In this document: positions 51,000 through 62,159 of the stretch, piece after piece | Layout of the letters: each line of letters begins with the position of its first letter | How positions within the stretch are numbered: the first letter of the stretch is position 1 | Source of the DNA: Pempheris klunzingeri | Lineage: Eukaryota > Chordata > Actinopteri > Acropomatiformes > Pempheridae | NCBI RefSeq assembly: GCF_042242105.1 | Contig: NC_092013.1 | Coordinates: 3,839,987 to 3,903,986, forward strand | Direction: 5' to 3' | Length of the DNA: 64,000 nucleotides | Notes under the pieces: model-generated | The model's database searches: none | The model's input: only the letters and a program-made list of their open reading frames with translations | What the model was told of the DNA's origin: nothing | Program-made: the position numbers and the translations under genes

Positions 51000-51151
51000 T
51001 TGTGCCTCTTCACCTGCAGCCTCTGGGAGGACAGCACGAGCCAGACAGGTGTGTGTGAGTGTGTGTGAGTGTGTGTGTGAGAACATGGAGCGACATGCTT
51101 CGTGAAGATGGACGCACAGAGAGACGGATGGACGGACGGATGGAGGAGCAC
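51000..51151 (+). other. Candidate non-coding 5' exon of the ataxin-1-type gene
   Basis: A good donor, GAGCAC|GTAAGTAAA, follows position 51151. The coding exon has a good acceptor (TTCTTTTCAG) ending at 53290, so the leader part of that exon would be 53291-53418. Joining the two gives no long frame, as expected for the spliced untranslated leaders of ATXN1 genes. Short upstream ATG frames occur in both pieces, for example at 53382-53402. The left edge (51000) is arbitrary and the transcription start is unknown. Confidence 0.4.
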
Positions 51152-53418
51152 GTAAGTAAACCGCCAACATGAATCTTCAGTGTAAAACCAGCTTGATTTA
51201 TGTGGCATCTTCCTGCGTTTGACTCCACCAGGAGATCCAGCTGTGATACGTGCATCTGTCTAACTCTGGGTGCGTGTTTGAGGAACTATTTGTGGTCTGT
51301 GGGTTTCAGCACCAGAGTTTAAATTTGGTTGTGTTGCACTACAGCTCCATAGATAGAAACATCAAGCGGACTACATGCAATATTGTTAGTCCTGATATGC
51401 AAATTATGACTATCATGATGACAGACACTGCTGTGTGTACGTTTCATTTACGTAGATTAGAGAGCTGCAGTGAAGTGATCGCCTCATAAGGTTGTTCAGC
51501 CTGTAAGACGTGACAGCGTCGGCCTGTTTGGGTCAAGATCCGATCGTACCTGAGTCACTGTGAGTGAGTGGCCCACACGTCCAAGCCGATTTGAATGAAT
51601 TTCCATTTAGACTGCAGGCATTTAGCTGACAAATACTTATCTATTTTATGGTCTAATGCTGAGTGCTTGCACAGGAATGTCAGTGTGAGGGTGTTGTCTG
51701 ATCCCACACACACACACACACTCACACATTATTAGAGAAACAGCTCATATCAGAGACATGCCTGTCAGGCGAGTGAAAGAGGTCCATTGAGCCTTGGTGC
51801 TCGGTTATGATGGTGACATAATGCAGGGCATTTAGATGAGCTTTGCATTGATGGGCTGTAAAGGTTCTGTGCTGCTCTCTACCTCCCTGCATCACTTTAT
51901 GTAAAGAATGTGTCTGCAGAGTCTTTGAATAGGTAAGAAACTGTGTGTGTGTGTGTGTGTGGTGCTTATATTTAGCCTCTTCCAGTGAGCTGACTCACTT
52001 CTGTGCGTGCATACCAGAAGGATGATGGGGTTTTAAACACACTTTGCTGTGTTTCGAGTGGAAAATTACACCATGAAAACCTGACTGAAAGATAACATTA
52101 AAGCAGCAGTCTGTAACTTTTGTTTGTGCATGCTCTCCACTCAGTCAAGCTCCAAATCTGCAGCAGCGACCTGTGCAAACACAACGGCTGAGAGAAATCC
52201 AGCAGCGATGAAGAAACAAGTTACTTCAGCTCTGTGGAACATAGTTTGTGCTTCGGTGTCACTCACGGGACGCACAGGAGGCGGAGGTGCCGTGAAAACG
52301 CTGTAATATGTTGATTGTCTGGCAAGCAGCATCCTGGCTGTTCACACCAGAGGCACGTTTGTCAGCGCCTGTCAACAAGCGAGTCTGCTCTCCTCTGGTC
52401 CTTTATAGTCATACCCAGAGCTGATCTTTATCTGTAACCTCAATAATGTGCATTCACAACGTAAAGCAGCGCCTCACCACCACCTTTCTGTCTCTGTGTG
52501 TGTGTCGTCTCCATCGCCTTAGGTTCAAACAATTAAAAAAATAATCATAAAAATCACAAACAGCTGTGTTACTAGACTATTTCTAATTAATATAGCTGAT
52601 GGGCTTTTGAAATTTCATCATGTGTGGGGGGGAAGAATCTGGGAAACTCCAGGAGAACAGTGGGTCGTGTCCACAGCCCAGAGCTTCTGCGAGCAGCTCT
52701 TGCAGCTGTGGTCCTGCAGCGTTACTGCTGTGTGATGCCGTGGAGGCCGTTGCATCTCCAGGTAGCCTGTTCAGCCTCCAGTGTGTGCACAACGGCCTCC
52801 TCTGCTCTCCCCTCCTCTCTGGTGAAGAGGGAGGGGAGGGAACGGGGAATTAAGTTGTACTGTTTCCACTCACTTCTCAGACCCGTCATCCTTTTACTTT
52901 GCATTATTCTCACTCGTTCCTCCACCGACCACACTGTGCAGTACTTTGTTACCATAGTAACTTTTTTTTTTTTTTTTTTTTCAATGGAGTTGGTAGACGT
53001 CTATCAAACTACAGCCCATCAATCTAGCAAGTGGTGGTTTGAAAGCCTTTATTTGAAAGTGATGGTGAAGTTATTGTTGATGTGCCAAGGGGATATTTAC
53101 AGGCAATGATCACACCAGGTGGCTCATTCAGAGGGGAGGAGAAAAGTTCTGTCACTCATCGGGAACATTGTGACGGCAGAAAAAAACAGAGTCTAAACAC
53201 AGAAGCAAATGATTTTCTCCTGCTGGATGTCTTGATGTTTTGTTTGCGAGGATATTAAGTGCACAAATATTTGTTTCTCCTTCTTTTCAGATCGTGAACA
53301 CCTCGGACCCGACCAGCTACAAAGAGACACTGGAGACTGTGGCACGTGATCACAACACCTCCTCGGCTTCTGCAGGAGGGCATGCAGTGCCAGCGTGAGT
53401 GACAGGCAGCGTGAGCTA

Positions 53419-56014
53419 ATGAGCTTCACACCGAACCCAGGTCTAGTCCCAGACAGGGGCAGCCTCCCGCTCAAAAAGAGGGACCAATGGCCGAGCTCAT
53501 CGCCGCCACCACCGCCACCGCCGCAGCAGCAGCAGTGTGATGCTGCAACATTTAAGGCGCCCTACCCATACAAGAGCCACAGTGAGTTTAAGACCATACC
53601 CAAACGGGTTCCTGCACTGTACCAGCCCTGGATGCAGACTCACACCTCCACCAGGTCCAAACCTCACCTCCTCTCTGCATTCAGGGAGCATCAGGGCTGG
53701 GCGGAGTGGAGAGACTTCAACCCCCTGCACGCCGCATGGGACTATTCTCTCCACTATCAGCACCGTGGACACCTGTCCGGCACGCCGTCACTCCACCCGT
53801 GCCCTCCACACCACCCCTCCAGATTCAGCCCCGTCTCCACTGAGGGTTTCCGGGGTGTGGGTGGAGGGTACGCCTGGGAGCAGCTCAGGACATTAAGGGA
53901 CAAGAGCTCATACACAGAGAGGCAGAGCAACGGACGGAGTAAAGGGCCGTATGTGAGGAGAAGAGACAGAAAAGCTGAGTACTTACCCAGGGTTGAGAAA
54001 ACAAGTCCTCCATCGCTGAGCACATGCCTACCTCACTCTCCACACGAGGACTTCACACAGCAATATGACCTGTTGTACAAATCAACAAAGGCTGTCAAAC
54101 ATCCCATTTCTAGACATTCCTTCGTAAGAGTTTCCCCTGACAAGAACTCAAGCAGCACACACACCTCCACGAAGGAGGACGCACCGAGATCCTCTGCTCT
54201 CGCCTCTTCTGTGCAGTCCTCTCCCCCCTCCTCCTCCTCCTCCTCCTCCTCCTCCTCCAACAGCTTTCCCTGGCTGCTCCCTCACTTCGTGGCAGGCTCT
54301 CTCATCGAGCTCAGAGACGGGCGGCTGAGGAGGGTGGAACACCTGCAGACAGAGGACTTCCTGCTGGGATCACTGGCCTGTCCAGACCTGCGTCTGAGCT
54401 GCTGCACGGTGCAGAGCATCTCCCCTTCGGCCTCCTCGTCCTCCATCTCACGTCTCATCATCCTGCTGCACGACCAGCAGTCACAGGTGAGGGGAACATC
54501 ACTCTGTGGTATTCAACACTCACAACTAGCTGGCAGTATTCTGATTACGTAGCACATCCACCAAAGGATTCATTCAGGTCATATGGGGTTAAGATACATA
54601 GCACAAGTGCTTAAATCCTCCAAATTCTAATGACAAAATGCCTTTCAGGACATGTTAAAGGCTGGTGATGTTACAACATACAATGAGAATCCCCCAAAAA
54701 ACAACTATTGTCTGTGTAGCAGTGCTTGTTGTTCTGTGGCATGGAGCTCCACTGTATTGAAAATAAATGGTGCTGTAGAGATACAAGCACACAAAGTTTG
54801 TGTTAATCCGCAGCTGAAAATAGTCCCCAACAAATGTGCCACTTACTTCTGTTTGAGTAACGGTTGCTAGAAGCTGCAGTGCCCAGGTGTTTTAGGGAAA
54901 TATTTAGCCTTTTTAAAGACTGAAAATGGAAATGAAAGTGCTCGGGACTGACTGCTACACACAGGGTGGGCGAGGAGTAGAGTAGGAACAGACACTCATG
55001 GTTGATTTTGGTTTTGGTCTCTTTATGATAGTCCAACCTTTATATTCTACACCTGCTACTTGTAAAACTATAACATTTCTGACATTTGAGCCTCCTGTTT
55101 TAGCATTTAATGATAGTGGCAGGCAAGTTAATGTGTTGCTTTCACTTGGATCGTTTGATTTTTCTCCAAACAGAAACTACTATCATCAGGCAGGTAGGTT
55201 GCTCCGAAATTAAAGGTCTTGTGATGTGTGATCTCTGATCAGTCACATTATGAGCAAATCACAACTTCAAGGTTCCTGATACGAGACAGAAAGTTTGACA
55301 GGATCTATAATTACATACCAATTAATTACTGTGGTGGGATATTATGGTGGCATGGCAAAGTTTGGCATGTGTTTAAGAAACTCTTAGTTAGGGGTGTCGC
55401 TTTTAACCGTGCAGACAGCTGATCAGCACAAACTTGCATTTATGAAATCTCTACGTTTATTTAAAAAAAAAAAAAAACTTTGTGGTGTCAAACAAGTCAG
55501 CAGCAGTCATTAAGCTCATCAAACATTATTACACTGCTGTTTGACATGAATCAGTAGACTCTCTGAACTGGAACAACACCGCTCCCTGGTGAACAATAAT
55601 GTCAGCTGCATTTCTGTGTCTAACGTTGCAGTGTGTTTGTAACACCCCCCTCAGGAGCTGGTGGATGTCTACGTGGAGTACCCGTTCTTTGTGCGTGGGC
55701 GGGGCTGGTCCTCCTGCAGCCCTCAGAGGACTGCCCATCTCTGTGGCCTGCAGTGTCGCCAGCTCAGCGTGGGGGACGTCTGCCTGGCCCTCACCCCCGT
55801 CTCAGCCCCCCAGCCAGCACCGCCCGACGCCCAGGAGCCGAAATCCTCACCCAGGAGGTCTGAGGGAGGGTGCGAGTCCCCGAAGGCACCACAACCACAG
55901 GTTCCCCCGGGGCCAGAGAAGCCAGCAGGGGGGCAGGGGAGGGAGGCAGAGGTGGCCCGGAGGAGACACTATTCAGCCCCTGAGCTGAGAGCTCCAGGGA
56001 CAAACTGCATGTAG
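53419..56014 (+). CDS. Ataxin-1 family protein with AXH domain
   Basis: Member of the ATXN1/ATXN1L family, nuclear co-repressor partners of Capicua. Two coding exons, 53419-54486 and 55655-56014, give 475 aa. The start is MSFTPNP, followed by PLKKRDQW, which resembles the conserved N-terminal PPKKR(D/E) of ATXN1 and ATXN1L. A Pro7-Gln4 run follows, then an unfamiliar middle and a Ser-rich tract. The AXH domain spans about 283-404 (LLPHFVAGSLIELRDGRLRR; VDVYVEYPFFVRGRGWSSC; LSVGDVCLAL), with the intron inside it. The C-terminus has RRRHYSAPEL with Ser463, equivalent to the ATXN1 Ser776 14-3-3 site. It is much shorter than ATXN1 and lacks its long polyQ. Whether it is atxn1l or a third paralogue cannot be settled from sequence alone. 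It is convergent with bmp7. Confidence 0.9.
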
Positions 56015-57001
56015 TGCAGCTCACCTCCTGTTTTATGGACAGGAAGGGTTAGGGTTAGGCTCTGCTGTGTTCAGCCTATATTTGCTGTCTTTCTACCTCC
56101 TGAATCATATTTCTGTGCTTGACTATTCTAAATGTATCTAAGGAGTGAAAGCTGAAGAGGAACGATAAGATTAAGTCTCAGTGTCAGTCGGGGATCGAAC
56201 ACCGACTGTGTGAGTTGAGTTGAAACATTACAGATGTGGATCCAGGTGAGAGAGCTCGCCTGTTTCCTACGTTATTGTGGGAAAGTGGAGAACCAAAGTG
56301 TGCGTTTGTGTTGCCACAGGCGGCTGCTTCATTGACAGTGAATTTGTAAACGAGGGTGTCTGGGTTTAAAGTGAGTGTTCGTATTATTTCTAGCATTACG
56401 TCGTTATTTCTATTTCTAGTTCTGACTGAATCAGCCCACATTCCTTGAAAAGCACAGAAAAATACTCTCTCAGGTCCTTCACTGCTGATCATATCATTCA
56501 ACATTAGTCTCTCTTCCACCTAATATTACTTCTTTATGATCATAAACAATAGATTTCATTCCAAATTACCGCACATCTTTAATGCCAGTCAACAATCAAC
56601 ACCACTTTTGATTGTAGTAGGATTCAGTTTTACGCTTCTACCTCTATTTTCTATTTATGGTGACAGATGCATATAATCTGTGTTTTTAACGGTGTGCACA
56701 GTTGTAATATGCTGGAAGCTCTCAGCTTCTCAGTCGATGTCAGTTTGAGAGCCTTTGTTTGCCTGCTTGTTACAGCATATAGCCGCTTTGCTTTTGTACT
56801 GATGCTCCGTTTAAACGCCTGTCTCATTGTTAAAGAGTGGAGGTGCCAGTGCTGTCCAAAATACTGTAAAAGCCCAATCTGTGAGCCACGTGTCCGCACC
56901 GCAGTGTCATTTCCTCCTGACTTTAAATTTGGACAAACAATTGAACTGTACTGCACACACAGATTAGGTTTTTAACTTGTGAAACAGTTTTCTCACTGCT
57001 A

Positions 57002-57007
57002 AATAAA
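57002..57007 (+). terminator. Candidate poly(A) signal of the ataxin-1-type gene (AATAAA)
   Basis: The hexamer AATAAA lies about 990 bp past the stop at 56014, with no closer plus-strand AATAAA seen. It would leave a short gap to the bmp7 3' end on the opposite strand. Confidence 0.4.
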
Positions 57008-57182
57008 TATGTCACGTGTAAGATTTTCTGCATATTTTTTTAGACAGCATTCCAAAACCCAATAATCTCACTCACAAAATATTAATTTCCTGGCTGAAGG
57101 TGCTTTGAATGCCACTGCAAGGAGGATTAATGAGGCTGAATGAGGTAAAAACACACACCTGCTTCTTATTTTATAGCTTCCA

Positions 57183-57188
57183 TTTATT
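57183..57188 (-). terminator. Candidate bmp7 poly(A) signal (AATAAA on minus strand)
   Basis: The minus-strand AATAAA lies about 820 bp past the bmp7 stop codon. Frames seen between here and the stop (for example near 57293-57589) are best read as 3'UTR shadows. Confidence 0.4.
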
Positions 57189-58004
57189 CGCCTACTTGAA
57201 TATGACAAAATAAAATTATAGTTTCCCTTTGCCCACCTGCAGCTCTGGTCTGACACCAGAAGGCGGCGGCGTGCGCCCCGGGTGTCCGTCTCATGAAGAT
57301 GAATCGCTGTGTGCCTTTCACGGGCCTGGTGATATATGTCTGCACCAGGGAGCTGAGCCCATCAGACGGGCCCTTCAGTCCCGCACTCTGTTCTTTAACA
57401 GTCTTCACTGAGCTCCTCTACATCAGCAGCGCACGCACAGATGTCTTACACCTGACCCGCACCAAACGGCCTCCTGAACAACCAGTTCAATGCCTGAGAA
57501 GTTTGGTGGAGAATAAGTCCCTCCAGCTGTTCCAAAAAAACAAGAAGGTTCAACAGGAAGATGGAGATTTGACCCTTTATGAGCTATAAATCAGTTACCA
57601 AATGCGTGTTTCCACCCAGGCGATATTTTATATTCTGATGCCTGACGGTCACACGAGGATCACTCATAGTGGGGAAAATAGTCTTTAACGTTCGGTTCTC
57701 TCTGAAAAGTTTCTCAGATGTAACTCCACACTGCTCAGAGTCCTTTTAGTGCCTTTTTTCTGGTCAGACTCAAAGGAGAAACAAAAGAAACCCCTTTGTT
57801 CAACCTTTCTCTGTGAATAATAGTTGTAATTGGTTTGTGGTAGTGGTTAATACTGTGTGGGAGACTCCAGATTAAAGCTCGTTCTGTGGCAGGAGCTCCC
57901 CGGTGACCAGCCAGTCAATCACGTCTTGTCTCCGGTTCCTTCACTTACGCCTTTCCTAAGCATCCCTCCGGGTTTGCGGAGCTCACAGAGGAGGGGACAA
58001 GCGG

Positions 58005-61000
58005 TCAGTGACAGCCACAGGCTCTGACCACCATATTGCGGTACTTCTTGAGGATGACGTTGGAGCTGTCGTCAAAGTAGAGCACCGAGATGCCATGGAG
58101 CTGGGTGGGCGCACAGCAGGGCTTGGGCACCGTCTCTGGGTTGATAAAGTGCACCTGTGGTTCGAGGAAGCATAAATCAATCTTCACTCAAAGTGGAGGT
58201 TGTAGTGAAAGTGCCTCCCATCAAGGGCTTTTCGGGGCTTACCAGAGTTTGCACAATAGCGTGATTGGTGGCATTCATGTAGGAGTTGAGAGGGAAGGCG
58301 CATTCTCCCTCGCAGTAGTACGCTGCATAGCCCTCTGGTGCTATGATCCAGTCCTGTATCGAGTAAAATCACAAGCAAATGTCTGGTAATTGTCACTTTT
58401 GCACATAAAATGATGTGAGATTTTATTAAAATGAGAAAAAATTTAAAGTTTGAACAATACCTGCCATCCCAAATCTCTGAAACTGACATACAGCTCGTGT
58501 TTTTTACATCCCTCTTTGGAGATGCCGAGGTTTTCTAAAATTAAAAACAAGCAGGTATTAGTACACAAAAGTATAGAAAGTACTAAAGGCCAGTTTGTCT
58601 GGGTCATTAAACTATGACCACACTCTATGGTGGTGCTACCTGTTGCGGCCTCCACTGCCTTTACAGCATCTTGGACCGTCCTCTGGGGTTTGGAGCGGTT
58701 AGACTGGCGCCCCTTCTGACCGTGGGCGGAGCGGATGCTGCGGAAGCGCACCTCATTGGCTCTGAAGAAGGCGACCATGAAGGGCTGCTTGTCCTGGGGT
58801 CCGCTGCCCATCACCAGCCCCGCCACACGGGGGTTCCTCCTCTGGCCTGCAGAGGGAGACAGCGGGAACAGAACTAATGAGACAACAACACACATCTGAG
58901 TCTCTACTAAACAATAATGTGTTCATCCTAATATGACCACAACCACCACAATCCTAGCTTGAACTCTGTAAGAACCCTTTACACACATTAACTAAGCATG
59001 TGATGATCCTTTTAACCGTAGGATTTACAGAGAGTCAATAAATCATGACTCCAGACAAAGACTGTATTCTTGCTGTTATGGGTCCTTGTTTGGTAACATA
59101 ATGGTGGTGACTGACCGTGGATGTCCTCCACGACCACGTGCAGGCCGAGGTTCTGCTCGGGACTGACCACCCAGAGGTTAGTGGTCGCGGTCAGGTCAAA
59201 GAGCAGCCAGCCCTCCTCTGCAGCCCACACGTCTCGCTGGTCCAGCAGAAAGAGCTCCACTTCACTGAGGAGAGGACAGGATGTAATCTAATTCAGAGCA
59301 TGTCAAGACCGAACACATTCAGAGTCAAAACACAGTTTTCGGGGGAGTATCCTTGGCTGCAGACCGAAATATTCCACATTTTCCTTGGATGCACCATCAA
59401 AGACATCCCACATCATCGCTGTGCTGATGAAAATGCTGATGATTTGTTACTCATGTCTCATTTTTAAGTTTCAGCAAATTGATTGTCATTCCTGAAATGA
59501 ATGGAAAAAGCACCAACTGTCTGGAATGTATGAAAACAATCTAAAAAGCATGTGGGAAGTGGCCGGCTGTCATGCAAATTACATAAAAATGAGTATTTAA
59601 TTGGCAAAAAAAAACTGTATGTGTGGTCCTGCGATGGTTTGTGTTGATGTTTTATGTTGTTATGGCAAAATACTCCAGCAATCTGGGTTTGAAATGAAAA
59701 GTGCAGGAATCATAACACTTTTATACATATTTTCCCCAATTTTAGGAAAGATGATACGTTAAAGGCAACTCAAAGGAGTTAAAGCCCTAAAAGTGAAATA
59801 TAGCAAGACAAGCTGAGCTCAGTACAACAGAGAGTTTGATTTGCTGAGGACCAGACTGACGGCAAAGAATGTGTAAAATAATTAAGTTCATGTTAACTTG
59901 TTCAGATTTGTTGCGTCACCAAAAAACTCTTCAATATAAAACAGTTCTATCATTCGCACATTGTTCGTCAGACGTGGATATGAACAAAACCAAATTAAAG
60001 ATGAAAAACAAATCAGATATGAGCCAACAGAGCAGAAAATGTGTGAAATGGGAATCAGTGCAAAACTACTGATGCATGTACAAATTATAAGTGTTTTAGA
60101 TCATTTCAATGCAGGATTAAAGAAGATCCTTTTGGGTCATTTCAGCCTCAGAGCAATTAGTAGTGGCCTAATAATTGAGGGTAGTTCCCCTCAATCGTGT
60201 ATCCGCCCACGAACGAACGGCCATCATCAAGGGAGCGCCTTCTTAACGTCCCAGCAGAAAACTCCTGCACTGATACGTGCCGTCTGAATGGCAGATTTCA
60301 CAGACAATAGCTCTGATTGCAGATTGAGTTTCAGACCCTCAGGCAGGCGTCTGTCTATAGTCCTGCGCCTGCTCGTCTGAGTGGAGTGGCCTTTGTGTGT
60401 CTGTGAATGACAATAGTGTCGCCCTTAACGCCATCGTCAGCCCCACTGTCACCGACGAAGGACTTTAAATCTGCTGCCGGCACTTGATTCCTCCTGCTCG
60501 CTCACGTCTGCCTGGCTGCAAGCCGGTTGATGGGATGCCGAGATTTTATAATGTGGGTGGTAAAACTTTGATTTGTGAGAAAGAGGAGCGACGTGTGGAG
60601 TCTAATTACTCTTCAAACGGATGATCCGTCATATCGTTTTCCAATCTCAGATGTGGTTCGAAAAGAAGAAAACAGTGTGAGAGTAACACAGAAGCTGGCA
60701 GACTGACAGACACAGCAGAGCCACAGGCAGTCAGACAAGACGGGAACGTGGAGGGATAACCACCTGCGTGAGAGAACGAGAGAGAACTGACGTCTTGGGG
60801 GCCGAGAGTGTTATTTGTGGTTATAAACGCAGGTCTCCTGGGGACTGTGCTGCTCTGACTGCGTGAGGGTAAACTCGCTCTGGTGGGGGGGGGACAACTG
60901 TGCTTCTGTAATTGACACTAATGTCTGTGTAAACAGCTTTGGCGCTGACACGAACATGGGCAGGAATAACCTGTGGGGAGATGCACACAGACAGCCAAAG

Positions 61001-62157
61001 CAGCATTTTTGCTTCAGTAGTACTAAAAAAATTACATTAAAATGTTCACCAGTATCATTTTAGTCTTCAGGTCTCTGTTGTGGTAATAAACCCTTCTGGA
61101 GATTATGTTTTGGAGACGTAATGTGTTGTGCTGGTCGTCCTCTTTGGTGCAGACTGAAATATTTCAACAGTTATGGATGATTGCCATGATTGCCATTCAT
61201 GCCCCCGTCGGGATGAGCTGTAATCACTTTAGTGATCAATGACTGTTGCTGGAGTTTTTACTGCTACAGTCAAATATGTCAACAGAATCAGCACAGATGC
61301 TCAGAATGACTTCAGGGATCTCCTTTAGTGCCAATTTGTGTTGATCAGGGAAATAACTCGACAAATATTGGACTGGACTGATGTGAACTTTGGTGCAGAC
61401 ATTATTTCCTGTTTAGATTATTTGTAGTAACATTTTCTTTGTTGCAATCATCAGGTCAAATGTCTAAATTGCTGTTTATCTCCAGTGCTAATGAGTAATC
61501 ATGGTGAACAAGGTAAATATTATATGTTGTAATCATCAGCCTGATTATTCTTATTATTTTGCATGCGAGAACAATGAAATTGAATTATCAAAAATAAAAT
61601 AAAACTTCATTCTCGAAATGTAAAATAGAAAAAGAAAATTCCTCTAATTTCCCGGTATTCTTCCACAGCCTGTTAGCATTGTGCTAATGTTAGCATGGTG
61701 ACCTTTGAGCATTCGGCTAGCGTAGCAGCAGATGTCATTTTCATTCCTGTGAGCACCACAAATTAAATCCCAGTCATCTCCATCGTACTGTGGCAGAAAT
61801 CAGGCAGGCATACGGAGTAAGTGTGGAAATACTATATTTATTTGTTTGTAATTTGAATGAACTGACCCCTGAATGTGAAAGACCACTGAGGACATCAGGC
61901 TGATGCATCACAGGATAAAGCAAAAATAAGTGGAACCTGTAAACTAAACTCTTACTCGTACCTGTCTGAAGGCTCCTGCAGGACCTGGTAGACGCCGACT
62001 CTGAAGGTCTCGTTCTCGTAGCGCTCCTGGGTGAAATCCTTATAAATCCTGAACTCTGCAGCGGTGACGGACTCTCCCTCTGGGATACGTGAGAGATCAA
62101 ATCGAAATTCTCTTCTGTGCTGCTGGAGCAGAAGATCCTGATCCTGATCCGGATCAA
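58005..62157 (-). CDS. bmp7: Bone morphogenetic protein 7, exons 2-7 (5' partial)
   Basis: Secreted TGF-beta family ligand acting through BMP receptors and SMAD1/5. Exons (high to low) are 61962-62157, 59116-59264, 58640-58846, 58461-58534, 58243-58353 and 58005-58154; all phases match the vertebrate BMP7 gene. Exons 2 and 3 encode prodomain ([37 protein letters not shown]). Exon 4 carries a furin-type FRSIR site and a basic linker. Exons 5-7 carry the cystine-knot domain: [36 protein letters not shown], and the end VVRACGCH. The final eight residues match BMP7 rather than BMP5 (SCGCH) or BMP8. Exon 1, with the signal peptide, is not in the window. Exon 2 begins with a short acidic DPDQDQD stretch not seen in human BMP7. 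It could be either teleost bmp7 copy. Confidence 0.95.
59265..61119. other. bmp7 intron 2, mostly unique sequence
   Basis: No exon is visible. The stretch about 60100-60680 is non-repetitive, with homeobox-like TAATTA/AATTAG and CAAT sites, and is a candidate regulatory element only. Confidence 0.35.
61120..61760 (+). repeat. Fish-wide interspersed repeat in bmp7 intron 2
   Basis: GCAGACTGAAATATTTCAAC, TGATTGCCATGATTGCCATT, GACTTCAGGGATCTCCTTTA, TGCAGACATTATTTCCTG and AATGTTAGCATGGTGACC follow the order of the same common family as the repeat at 3508-4330. It is old and diverged. Confidence 0.5.
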
Positions 62158-62159
62158 CT

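Noticed and set aside
57293-57589. 98-codon plus-strand open frame between the ataxin-type gene and bmp7
   Set aside because: It lies in the probable bmp7 3'UTR, has no recognisable domain, and overlaps an equally long frame on the other strand.
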